This document shows positions 50,705 through 58,097 of a stretch of DNA of 64,000 nt, in pieces. A program made the translations under genes and the position numbers. Location of the stretch: the NCBI GenBank assembly GCA_038235165.1, contig JBBSUG010000023.1, positions 4,538 to 68,537 of the forward strand. The letters run 5' to 3'. The stretch comes from GCA-002050365 sp038235165 (GTDB taxonomy: Bacteria; Acidobacteriota; Blastocatellia; Pyrinomonadales; Pyrinomonadaceae). Within the stretch, counting starts at the first letter, position 1, and each line of letters starts with the position of its first letter. Below the pieces are notes generated by a model that ran no database searches, was not told the DNA's origin, and saw only the letters and a program-made list of their open reading frames with translations.

Positions 50705-51388
50705 TTAATTGAGCAGGTTAAATAATCCGATCACGAACGGCGAGATGATAAGATTGAAAAGTCCGATATAAATAAAGAACATCAGAATCAAAAAGCCGTA
50801 TTGTTCGAGCAGATTAAAAACCGGCTTAAAACTTTCGGGCAGAAACGTTGACAAAATCTGACTGCCGTCAAGCGGTGGAAACGGCAGTAAATTAAAAATG
50901 AACAGCGAAAGATTGAGCAGCATCATATCACCCGCGAAAATCACCAGCGGGTTGGAACTGCTGCCGAAGAATTCGCGCGGCGCGATTCCCTGCGAAATCA
51001 TCACTTTCGCCATAATGAAACCAATAATCAGCAGAATCAAATTTGCCAGCACACCGGCAATGGAAACCATCACGTTGGCGAGTTTGTAATTCGTCCAATT
51101 GCGCGGATTGACCGGCGTGGGTTTGCCCCATCCGATCAGCGGGATTGCGCCGAGTGCGCCGCCGACCGCGCCGAACAGAAAACCGACAATCGGGATCAGC
51201 AGTGTGCCAATCGGGTCGGTATGGGCGACGGGATTTAAGGTGACGCGCCCTAACATATACGCCGTATCGTCGCCGAATTTGTGCGACATCCAGGCGTGTC
51301 CCGCCTCGTGCGCCGAAATTGCCAACAGCAAAACGACCATAAAAATTACCAAGTGACTGACCAGTTCCGCGATATTAAAACCTTCCAT
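50705..51388 (-). CDS. M50-type site-2 membrane protease
   Basis: 227 residues with about five membrane segments. The zinc motif is A-H-E-A-G-H-A (H27, E28, H31); the second metal motif is L-L-P-F-P-P-L-D-G-S-Q-I-L. It belongs to the compact group without PDZ or CBS domains, whose substrates are mostly unknown; regulated intramembrane proteolysis of anti-sigma factors or membrane proteins is the family activity. It is coupled to trpS with a 3-bp gap, a pairing seen in many bacteria. Confidence 0.88.
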   Translation of the reverse strand: MEGFNIAELVSHLVIFMVVLLLAISAHEAGHAWMSHKFGDDTAYMLGRVTLNPVAHTDPIGTLLIPIVGFLFGAVGGALGAIPLIGWGKPTPVNPRNWTNYKLANVMVSIAGVLANLILLIIGFIMAKVMISQGIAPREFFGSSSNPLVIFAGDMMLLNLSLFIFNLLPFPPLDGSQILSTFLPESFKPVFNLLEQYGFLILMFFIYIGLFNLIISPFVIGLFNLLN

Positions 51389-51619
51389 TTTTTTCTCCGT
51401 CGTAAATTATTCGAGATTTGAAATTATATTTACCTTACTCGAATAAATTATCAAATTCGCAAGTTATTACTTTTATTAGTTTTGTAAACTTGCAAAGCTG
51501 TCGTTTTTACAGTTAAATTGTGCCATTCTTTTAGCACAAAACAAAACCGCCAATTCCTTTCAGATTCCGGTACTGAATAAAAAATACGGAGGTTTGGAAA
51601 AAAAACAAAGAAATATTAT

Positions 51620-52831
51620 ATGAAAAATTATATCGTCTGCATCGCCAGCGAGTTCAAGGGAAATGAATTTTACGAAGAGTGTCACGAAGCAGGTTGGCAC
51701 GTTACTTTGGTGACGAGGGAAAATCTGCTCGATTCGCCGTGGTCGTGGACGGCATTAACAGAGGTGAAAACCGTCACGAACCAAGCGACAGAGGAAGATT
51801 ACGTTCGCGCCGTCACCAATCTCGCCGGTCAGCATCCGGTTCACCGTGTCGTCGGCATTGACGAGTTCGATGTTTTGACTGCCGCCAAAGCCCGTGAACA
51901 TTTGCAAATCGAGGGGATGAACAATTCGCACGCGTTGCGTTTCCGCGACAAACTGCGAATGCGCCATCTCGCCGCCGACATCGGTATGCCGTGTCCCGCG
52001 TTCACCGGCGTTTTTAATCCTGATGAAATAAATGCGTATTTGGAGAGCGTTCCCGCACCGTGGATTGTCAAACCGCGCACGGAAGTCAACGCTTTCGGCA
52101 TCCGTAAGTGTGATACGCCGGAACAAGTTTGGGAATCGCTGGGCGAATTCGACGCACGAAATACGTGGCGCGACCATCCGTCGCAGTTTTTAATCGAAAA
52201 ATTTGTCGAGGGCAAAGTTTTTCACGTTGATTCGGTGATCGAAAACGGGAAAATTGTCGTCTGCGGAGTCAGTCAATACGGCACGACGCCGATGAAAGTT
52301 TCGCACTCGGGCGGCGTTTTCACGACTTCCATCGTTCCTTACAAAAGTGCGGAAAGAAAAGAGCTGGAGAAGTTAAACGCGAAACTCATTAAGGGGTTCG
52401 AACATAATCGCGGGGTCGCCCACGCCGAATTTTTGCAATCATCGGAAACCGGGGAATTTTTTCTTTTGGAAGTTGCCGCCCGTGTCGGTGGTGCCTATAT
52501 CGCCAACGTTTTGGAGCAGGCGTGCGGGTTCAGCCTGTGGCGCGAATGGGCGAAATTGACGATTGCGACAAAAGAAAATCCGTATAAAGCACCGAGGATT
52601 CGCAAGGAATATGCCGGGATCACACTCGCTCTGGCAAATGAGGAACAGCCCGACACATCTCATTACACCGATTTGGAGATTGTTTATCGCGTTACAAAAC
52701 CGAAGCACGTCGGATTAATTTTTCACTCGCACAAGAATGAGCGGGTAATTGAATTGATGCAGGTTTATACTGAACGAATATCGCAGGATTTTCTCGCAGT
52801 TGCGCCGGTCAAGGAACGATATGATGATTGA
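51620..52831 (+). CDS. ATP-grasp domain ligase of unknown substrate
   Basis: 403 residues. The N-terminal pre-ATP-grasp Rossmann part (1-105) has V-C-I-A-S-E-F-K-G-N-E-F-Y. The ATP-grasp fold follows with P-W-I-V-K-P-R-T-E-V-N-A-F-G-I-R-K, F-L-I-E-K-F-V-E-G-K-V-F-H-V-D-S-V, and metal-binding F-F-L-L-E-V-A-A-R-V-G-G-A-Y-I. It would form an acyl-phosphate and ligate an amine or other nucleophile. It is not carbamoyl-phosphate synthase, biotin carboxylase or PurK/PurT by length or motifs. It is monocistronic, divergent from the M50-trpS unit. Confidence 0.82.
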   Translation: MKNYIVCIASEFKGNEFYEECHEAGWHVTLVTRENLLDSPWSWTALTEVKTVTNQATEEDYVRAVTNLAGQHPVHRVVGIDEFDVLTAAKAREHLQIEGMNNSHALRFRDKLRMRHLAADIGMPCPAFTGVFNPDEINAYLESVPAPWIVKPRTEVNAFGIRKCDTPEQVWESLGEFDARNTWRDHPSQFLIEKFVEGKVFHVDSVIENGKIVVCGVSQYGTTPMKVSHSGGVFTTSIVPYKSAERKELEKLNAKLIKGFEHNRGVAHAEFLQSSETGEFFLLEVAARVGGAYIANVLEQACGFSLWREWAKLTIATKENPYKAPRIRKEYAGITLALANEEQPDTSHYTDLEIVYRVTKPKHVGLIFHSHKNERVIELMQVYTERISQDFLAVAPVKERYDD

Positions 52832-52845
52832 TTTTTGACACCCTT

Positions 52846-52891
52846 GCTGACGTGCAGGTTTTCGCCGAAGTTGACGTGCGGGTTTCTGCCG
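52846..52891. repeat. Imperfect 22-bp direct repeat
   Basis: GCTGACGTGCAGGTTTTCGCCG (52846-52867) is followed after 2 bp by GTTGACGTGCGGGTTTCTGCCG (52870-52891). It sits between the ATP-grasp gene and the terminator of the riboswitch transcript. Confidence 0.6.
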
Positions 52892-52905
52892 TTTCTTGTA
52901 CACAA

Positions 52906-52935
52906 AAAAGTTCCGCACCGAAGTGCGGAACTTTT
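52906..52935 (-). terminator. Strong intrinsic terminator with UUCG loop downstream of the riboswitch
   Basis: On the minus strand a perfect 13-bp stem (AAAAGTTCCGCAC / GTGCGGAACTTTT) closes a TTCG tetraloop and is followed by a T-run. It lies about 80 nt after the riboswitch in the direction of transcription. On the plus strand it could also end the ATP-grasp transcript. Confidence 0.85.
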
Positions 52936-53017
52936 CTCTTTGAGAAGACGGATGTCTCGTTTGATTCGTTGAAAAAAATCAAAGGTACAAAGCACACACA
53001 AAATCGCACCATTAGCG

Positions 53018-53170
53018 GTAAAAATTTATCAGTGACTTCTTCACCCACCTACGAGGTTAGCTGTCGGGCTTGGAACTGAAGAAGTGTCCCCGCGTTTTCT
53101 TTAGCTAAACGCTTCGCCCCGTGTTCTGCGTAAAGTGCCGCAAAACTTTGGTTCCCCCGCGTTATTTTAC
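53018..53170 (-). promoter_or_regulatory. Cyclic di-AMP riboswitch (ydaO/yuaA class), apparently without a gene
   Basis: Minus-strand sequence shows the conserved blocks of this class in order: CGCGGGGGAACCAAA (from 53161), CGGGGCGAAGC, CGGGGACACTTCTTC, then GCCCGACAGCTAACCTCGTAGG (ending 53048), and the closing GAAGAAGT that pairs with ACTTCTTC. A possible P1 pairs GTAAAAT (near 53167) with TTTTTAC (near 53021). The 5' arm of P1 could instead pair with an upstream GTTATTTT (53161-53181 hairpin). Known members sense c-di-AMP and switch off cell-wall hydrolase or potassium-transport genes. Here only a terminator follows (52906-52935), then the convergent 3' end of the ATP-grasp gene. Confidence 0.85.
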
Positions 53171-53256
53171 GTTCAAAATAACTTCGGCAATCAAGTTTTC
53201 AACATTCAGTAATATATCACCGATGTTTTAGTTTGGCAAGAAAACTTTGCAAATTT

Positions 53257-53787
53257 TTATTTCGCCGGAAACAGTTGATAAAGCAGAAGATAGACGATTA
53301 CGCCGGTCGTCGAAACGTACAGCCAAATCGGGTAAGCGTATTTAACAATTTTTTTATGGCGGTCAAACTGCGCGGTGACGGCGAAATACATTGCCCGTAG
53401 AACCAATGGCAACACGATTAGCGACAGTCCGATGTGACTGATGAGAGTAAAAAAATAAACGTGGCGAATGAAACCTTCGCCCTGAAATAGATTCGCCGGG
53501 TTTGAAATGTGATAAGTGATGTAGCAAACCAGAAACAACGCGCCCAACACAAAAGCAGTCGTCATCGCCGCCCGGTGCAGATGAACTTTGTTTTGCTTGA
53601 TGAAATAAAGCCCGAACAGCAAAACAACCGTCGTCAGCGTGTTTATCAGCCCAATTGCGTGTGACAAATTTTTCGTCCATTCGCCGAGATACAGTTTATT
53701 AGGCAACGAAATCAAAATCGCCACGACAACCGGCACGACGACCGAAATTACGTTAATCCAGAACAATGATTTTTTTTCTTGCGGCAT
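53257..53787 (-). CDS. DUF420 (YozB-like) membrane protein
   Basis: 176 residues with five membrane segments and the family pattern H-L-H-R-A-A-M-T-T-A-F, Y-H-I-S-N-P-A-N-L-F, Y-F-F-T-L-I-S-H-I-G-L-S and H-K-K-I-V-K-Y-A-Y-P-I-W-L-Y-V-S-T-T-G-V. Conserved His residues near the membrane surface suggest metal or haem contact. DUF420 genes are usually next to cytochrome oxidase assembly genes and have been linked to oxidase maturation. Here it follows cyoE and oxidase subunit III on the same strand, with one unrelated small gene between, so a role in oxidase assembly is the best inference. Confidence 0.85.
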   Translation of the reverse strand: MPQEKKSLFWINVISVVVPVVVAILISLPNKLYLGEWTKNLSHAIGLINTLTTVVLLFGLYFIKQNKVHLHRAAMTTAFVLGALFLVCYITYHISNPANLFQGEGFIRHVYFFTLISHIGLSLIVLPLVLRAMYFAVTAQFDRHKKIVKYAYPIWLYVSTTGVIVYLLLYQLFPAK

Positions 53788-53960
53788 TTCTTTTAGGATT
53801 TCATGTTTTGTGTCGGTGAGATTTTTTATTTTTTATGGTGTTGCGGCTACAGTCGAATTCACACCGGGAAAACAGCCACAGGCAAAGTAAAAATAAGAGA
53901 TAATTTTGTTAAATAGAAACTGTCCGCGCCCTCACGTCCATTGATTTGTTCGGCGTGTTG

Positions 53961-54443
53961 TCATAATTTGCTGAAACGTCTTTTCCAATTATTCATTAAA
54001 TCTGCTAGTTCCTCTGCACTCATTCCGTACGTATCAGGGAAACCCGCTTCAAAACCGAAAATTCCTTTGTTCATTTTTCGCAGTGCATTTTGATTTTTGT
54101 AAGATGATGAATAATTATAGACAACGGTTTTCATCCGAGACGCATAGCCAACGGCAAAATTCTCAATTTCTGTCCAGCTATACGAATGCGAACGAAATAA
54201 AGAACACGTCGTAAATCCCTCTGATGTCAATCTGAGATACGAAGCATTCGGCAGTAAATGCAAAGCAAATACGATGCTGCCAAGTCCGAAAAAGCCAATA
54301 CCAAGCCAGTAAATGAGTGTGCCGTTAAAAGTTAAAACTCCGATAACCACAAATAAAAGACTTCCAAACAAATAGAGAAGCGTTTTTGTTGGTTTAGTTC
54401 TTAAAGTGATTGTATCTTGATTTACTATTTTCTCTTGACTCAT
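53961..54443 (-). CDS. Small membrane protein with PH-like C-terminal domain
   Basis: 160 residues. Two hydrophobic segments at about 21-39 and 44-64 (T-L-L-Y-L-F-G-S-L-L-F-V-V-I-G-V-L) are followed by a cytoplasmic part with L-R-L-T-S-E-G-F-T-T-C-S-L-F-R and S-Y-S-W-T-E-I-E-N-F. This layout is that of STM3941/bacterial-PH-type membrane proteins: two TMs, then a strand-rich domain with a W-x-E/D-I motif. Function is unknown. It is likely independent of the oxidase genes, because a terminator separates it from subunit III. Confidence 0.65.
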   Translation of the reverse strand: MSQEKIVNQDTITLRTKPTKTLLYLFGSLLFVVIGVLTFNGTLIYWLGIGFFGLGSIVFALHLLPNASYLRLTSEGFTTCSLFRSHSYSWTEIENFAVGYASRMKTVVYNYSSSYKNQNALRKMNKGIFGFEAGFPDTYGMSAEELADLMNNWKRRFSKL

Positions 54444-54630
54444 AGAATCTACGAAACGCCGAACTTTGAATTATACGGAAACTTTTCCCGCTTTTGTCCT
54501 TCGATTTCTACACTATTTGTCCGCTTTTCGCAGTGTAAATTTGCTTTTTCCCCTTACTTTTATTGTGATTTGAGTGTCTGTATAATCAATTTAATAAATG
54601 TTCGTTAATTTAACTATAAGGACAACTTTT

Positions 54631-54671
54631 GGAAGTAAAATTAATTTTTAGTTGTAATTAATTTTACTTCC
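54631..54671 (-). terminator. Terminator overlapping the end of the oxidase subunit III gene
   Basis: A perfect 16-bp stem (GGAAGTAAAATTAATT and its complement) with a 9-nt loop. The right arm contains the stop codon and last codons of the subunit III gene. The stem is AT-rich, so it may act as a weak terminator or a 3'-end stabiliser. Confidence 0.65.
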
Positions 54672-55395
54672 AAAAACCAAGCAAAATAAATATTACCAAC
54701 CATAGCGCGTCCATAAAGTGCCAGTACAACCCGACCGCGTTTGAAACGGATTGCCGTTTGACGAGTTCTTCGTCGGAGAATGTTTTGTTCCAGGTGCGGA
54801 GGAGAATGTAGCCGAGAACGAGGATGCCGCCGAAGATGTGGACGGCGTGGACGGCGGTTAAAACGTAGAAAAATCCGGCGTAGGGGTTGCTCGCCATATA
54901 AATTCCCTGCTGCACGAGTTCGAACCACGAGAGAATTTGCGAGGAAATGAACATCGCGCCCAAAACGGTGGTTGTCAGCAGCCATTTTTTCGCTTTGAGC
55001 TGATTGCCTGCCTGCATTGCTTTGTTTGAAACCACATACGCGATGCTGCTCAGTAGAATCAAGACAGTGCTGATCCAGACTTGGGCGGGCAGTGCAAAAG
55101 GTCTCCATTCTAATTCTTTGTTGGTAGCAATGACGATGTATGCGCCGATCAAACCGCCGAACGTCATCATAACAACTAACAGCAAAAACCACATTCCGAT
55201 CCGAAATTTATCGTTTGGTCCCGACTGGGTTTCGTCCTGATAATCGTTATCGCGGCTGTCGCCGCTGCTGCCGCCCCCGCCTCCGCCGCGATTACGGCTT
55301 CCGCCGTTTGAACCGCCGCCGCCGCCGCTGAAACTCGAACGTACTCTGCTCTTTTTCTCTTGCTCTTCAATTGTTTCGATAGTTCCGATTTTCAT
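54664..55395 (-). CDS. Cytochrome c oxidase subunit III-like protein
   Basis: 243 residues with five membrane segments, the short bacterial form of the haem-copper oxidase subunit III. Motifs: R-I-G-M-W-F-L-L-L-V-V-M-M-T-F-G-G-L-I, Y-V-L-T-A-V-H-A-V-H-I-F-G-G-I, and the C-terminal G-L-Y-W-H-F-M-D-A-L-W-L-V-I-F. The first ~65 residues are an unusual cytoplasmic extension of Gly-Ser runs (G-G-G-G-G-S-N-G-G-S) with Arg and Asp. Subunits I and II are not in the window. cyoE is 12 bp upstream in the same transcript. Confidence 0.9.
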   Translation of the reverse strand: MKIGTIETIEEQEKKSRVRSSFSGGGGGSNGGSRNRGGGGGGSSGDSRDNDYQDETQSGPNDKFRIGMWFLLLVVMMTFGGLIGAYIVIATNKELEWRPFALPAQVWISTVLILLSSIAYVVSNKAMQAGNQLKAKKWLLTTTVLGAMFISSQILSWFELVQQGIYMASNPYAGFFYVLTAVHAVHIFGGILVLGYILLRTWNKTFSDEELVKRQSVSNAVGLYWHFMDALWLVIFILLGFWK

Positions 55396-55407
55396 ATATT
55401 GCCTACT

Positions 55408-56328
55408 TCAAATTCGATTGAAAACCATTAACAGGAAAATTAAAGGTAAATAGATTACCGAGACGAGCAGCAGTTTGCGTGCTTTCTCGTTTGTTTTAGC
55501 CCGCGCCGCCGCGATACTCGCCCACAAGAACCAAATTCCCAGCAAACTCGCGCCGATCAGATAAACCCACCCCGCCAAACCGATAAAAAACGGCGTGAGG
55601 CTGACCGGAAGTAAAATAATCGTAAAGATGACAATTTGCTGCGCCGTGATTCGTCCTTCCGGTTCGACGACGGGCAGCATCAAAATTCCGGCTTTGGCGT
55701 ATTGCTCGCGATACATCCAGGCGATTGCCAAAAAGTGCGGAAATTGCCACAGAAACAAAATTGCAAACAAAATCCACGCGCCCAAAGTAATTTCACCGGC
55801 AGCGGCAGTCCAGCCCATCAGCGGCGGCAGTGCGCCCGGAATCGCGCCGATGGCGGTTGAGGCGGAAGTGCGTGTTTTAAGCGGCGTGTACAGCAGAACA
55901 TAGCCGACAATTACGCCCAAACCGAGAATCGCCGTCAGACTGTTGACCAGAAAAGTTAAATAAACTTCGGCGACGACACACTGCAAAACGCCGAAAATCA
56001 AAGCTTCGTTAAAGGTAATTTTCCCGACGACCAGCGGACGCTTCGCCGTTCGTTCCATCAGCGCGTCGGTCTTTATCTCCCACACCTGATTGAGCGTCGC
56101 CACGCCGAAAGCGAGCAGCGCGATGCCGATCATCGCGTTGATAAACACCGTGAAATTAAACCCGTTGTCCGAACCAAGATAAAATCCAGCCGCCGAGGTC
56201 AAAAGCAGCAAAAAAGCGATGCGCGGTTTGGTCAATTCAATGTATGCCGAGATTTTTTCGGACAGACTAATGTCCCTGACTTTTTGTATTTCCGCCGCCT
56301 TTTGTATTTCCGCCGTAACTGTTTCCAT
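55408..56328 (-). CDS. cyoE: Protoheme IX farnesyltransferase (haem O synthase)
   Basis: 306-residue UbiA-family prenyltransferase with about nine membrane segments. It attaches a farnesyl group to haem B for cytochrome oxidase. The first Asp-rich region reads N-Q-V-W-E-I-K-T-D-A-L-M-E-R-T-A-K-R-P-L; the first acidic position is Glu instead of the usual Asp. The second region is W-Q-F-P-H-F-L-A-I-A-W-M-Y-R-E-Q-Y, diagnostic of haem O synthases. The N-terminus has a short repeated E-I-Q-K-A-A-E-I-Q-K-V. It leads the oxidase subunit III unit and is divergent from resB. Confidence 0.94.
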   Translation of the reverse strand: METVTAEIQKAAEIQKVRDISLSEKISAYIELTKPRIAFLLLLTSAAGFYLGSDNGFNFTVFINAMIGIALLAFGVATLNQVWEIKTDALMERTAKRPLVVGKITFNEALIFGVLQCVVAEVYLTFLVNSLTAILGLGVIVGYVLLYTPLKTRTSASTAIGAIPGALPPLMGWTAAAGEITLGAWILFAILFLWQFPHFLAIAWMYREQYAKAGILMLPVVEPEGRITAQQIVIFTIILLPVSLTPFFIGLAGWVYLIGASLLGIWFLWASIAAARAKTNEKARKLLLVSVIYLPLIFLLMVFNRI

Positions 56329-56482
56329 TTAAAGATTTGGTAAATTTATTCTATGTTTAAAAGAATAGCTTTACTTATTTGTTTTTCCAAATACTAATAT
56401 ATCAAACAAAACTTCTTTTTTTTAATAGTCGAACTAATTTTATGAGGAGATGACAAATTAATTAGGCTAAGTTATGATTTTT

Positions 56483-56500
56483 ACTATAACAAGTTGTAGT
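56483..56500 (+). promoter_or_regulatory. 18-bp dyad directly upstream of resB
   Basis: ACTA-N-AAC-NN-GTT-N-TAGT is a symmetrical sequence ending 8 bp before the resB ATG, where a Shine-Dalgarno would be expected but is not seen. It could be an operator or an RNA hairpin controlling translation. Confidence 0.35.
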
Positions 56501-56508
56501 ATAACGAA

Positions 56509-58071
56509 ATGCCGACAGCCGAAGAAACAGTCAAATCAGTTACCGCCAGCAAGCCGCGGACGAAATCAACGCCCTATCTGAACCGCATTCTGAATTTTTT
56601 GAGTTCGGTGCGCTTCGGTGTTTCAATGCTGTGCGTGCTGGTCGTTTTTTCGATGGTCGGAATGCTGATTATTCAGCAGAACGTCAACGGTTTCGACGCT
56701 TATTTTGCCTCTTTAACGCCTGCCGAGAAGCTCGTGTACGGATCATTAGGGCTTTTCGACATTTATCATAGTTGGTATTTTAACCTGTTGCTGTTGGTGC
56801 TTTCATTAAATATCGTGCTGGCTTCGATTGACCGTTTTCCATCGGCGTGGAGTTACGTTTCAAAACCAAAACTGGGTGCCACGCGAAACTGGCTGCTCAA
56901 TCAAAAGCCAAACGTCGTGCTTAATTTGCAAGCCGACAGTGAAAAATCAGCCGCCGAAAAAGTCAGCCGTGTTTTTAAAGAGAACGGTTTCAAACCGCAA
57001 ATCACGCAGACTGATAATATTGTTTACAAACTGGATGAGAACGGCAGCAAAGATTTTTCGCAAATCATCAACAAATCAAACCTGATAGTTTACGGCGAAA
57101 CCGGCAAATGGAATCGGCTCGGCGCGTATATCGTTCACGTCGCGCTGCTGACTCTTTTTCTCGGTCATTTCGTCTCGCTTCAATCCGGTTTCGATGCCGA
57201 TGTGCGAATGATGCCCGGACAAGAGACCAACGAAATTCAGATGATCGAGTTCAATCTCGACAAACAAGACCGCTATCAGGTCGCGCTGCCGTTTAAGATC
57301 ACCTGTACCGACATCGAACAAACTTTGATTGACGTGAAAGGTTCGATTGACATCCAAAATACGATGGATTGGCACACGCGAATTACGATTGACGACCCGG
57401 AATACGGGAAAACAGATGCCGATGTCAGTCTCAACCGCCCGTTCTCTTATCGCGGCTATCGTTTTTTTCAGGCGAGCGCGATTACGCTCGGCAGTGCGCG
57501 AAAGATGTTGCTCGAAATCACGCCGCAGGACGGCGGAGAACCGCTCTCGGTCGAACTGGCGCGAAACGGTTCGGCGACATTGCCCGACGGAACGAAATTT
57601 GACTACGAAGCGTTTTTTCCCGATTTTACGTTTAATCAGGAAGGAAAACCCGACACCAAATCAGCGGATTACAACAATCCGGCGGTCGTCTTAAACGTCA
57701 CTTCGCCGAACGGCGATAAAAATAAAGTGTTCGCATTTGCGGCGAATTTGTCGGACAAAATCCCGGTCGGCGCACCAAAAGCGGGTTATAAGTGGCGAAT
57801 GAAGAGTTTTGAAAAATCACCGCTGGCGCACGTTTTGTCAATTAAATACGATCCGTATAACGCGGCATTTGTCGCCTGGTATATCGGCGGTTTCGGGTTG
57901 ATCGGTGCATTATGTTTCGTGTTTTTCGTTTCACATCGAAGAATTTGGGCATTGATTGACGGGCAGAATCAAAACAGTTTCGAGATTGTTTTGGGCGGAC
58001 ACGCCAACCGCAGCCAACCGGGTTTTGAAGATAAATTTAACAAAATCGTTGACTCATTGAATCAAGAATAA
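56509..58071 (+). CDS. resB: Cytochrome c biogenesis protein ResB
   Basis: 520 residues, System II haem delivery for cytochrome c. The N-terminal L-S-S-V-R-F-G-V-S-M-L-C-V-L-V-V-F-S-M-V-G-M-L and G-L-F-D-I-Y-H-S-W-Y-F-N-L-L-L family motifs mark the first two membrane segments. A third near 205 (H-V-A-L-L-T-L-F-L-G-H-F) precedes the large periplasmic domain, which has P-F-S-Y-R-G-Y-R-F-F-Q-A-S. A last segment lies near 460 (W-Y-I-G-G-F-G-L-I-G-A-L-C). It works with CcsA, encoded next. Length and topology are normal. Confidence 0.93.
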   Translation: MPTAEETVKSVTASKPRTKSTPYLNRILNFLSSVRFGVSMLCVLVVFSMVGMLIIQQNVNGFDAYFASLTPAEKLVYGSLGLFDIYHSWYFNLLLLVLSLNIVLASIDRFPSAWSYVSKPKLGATRNWLLNQKPNVVLNLQADSEKSAAEKVSRVFKENGFKPQITQTDNIVYKLDENGSKDFSQIINKSNLIVYGETGKWNRLGAYIVHVALLTLFLGHFVSLQSGFDADVRMMPGQETNEIQMIEFNLDKQDRYQVALPFKITCTDIEQTLIDVKGSIDIQNTMDWHTRITIDDPEYGKTDADVSLNRPFSYRGYRFFQASAITLGSARKMLLEITPQDGGEPLSVELARNGSATLPDGTKFDYEAFFPDFTFNQEGKPDTKSADYNNPAVVLNVTSPNGDKNKVFAFAANLSDKIPVGAPKAGYKWRMKSFEKSPLAHVLSIKYDPYNAAFVAWYIGGFGLIGALCFVFFVSHRRIWALIDGQNQNSFEIVLGGHANRSQPGFEDKFNKIVDSLNQE

Positions 58072-58097
58072 TTTAGAGTTTGAACAAGGTAAAAATT

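Noticed and set aside
52715..53048. Three short minus-strand frames after the riboswitch
   Set aside because: They run through the terminator stem and the direct repeat, overlap one another in different frames and match no family, so none was accepted as the regulated gene.
54641..55192. Minus-strand 183-codon frame overlapping subunit III
   Set aside because: Out-of-frame shadow of the oxidase subunit III gene; Arg/His-rich peptide without membrane segments.
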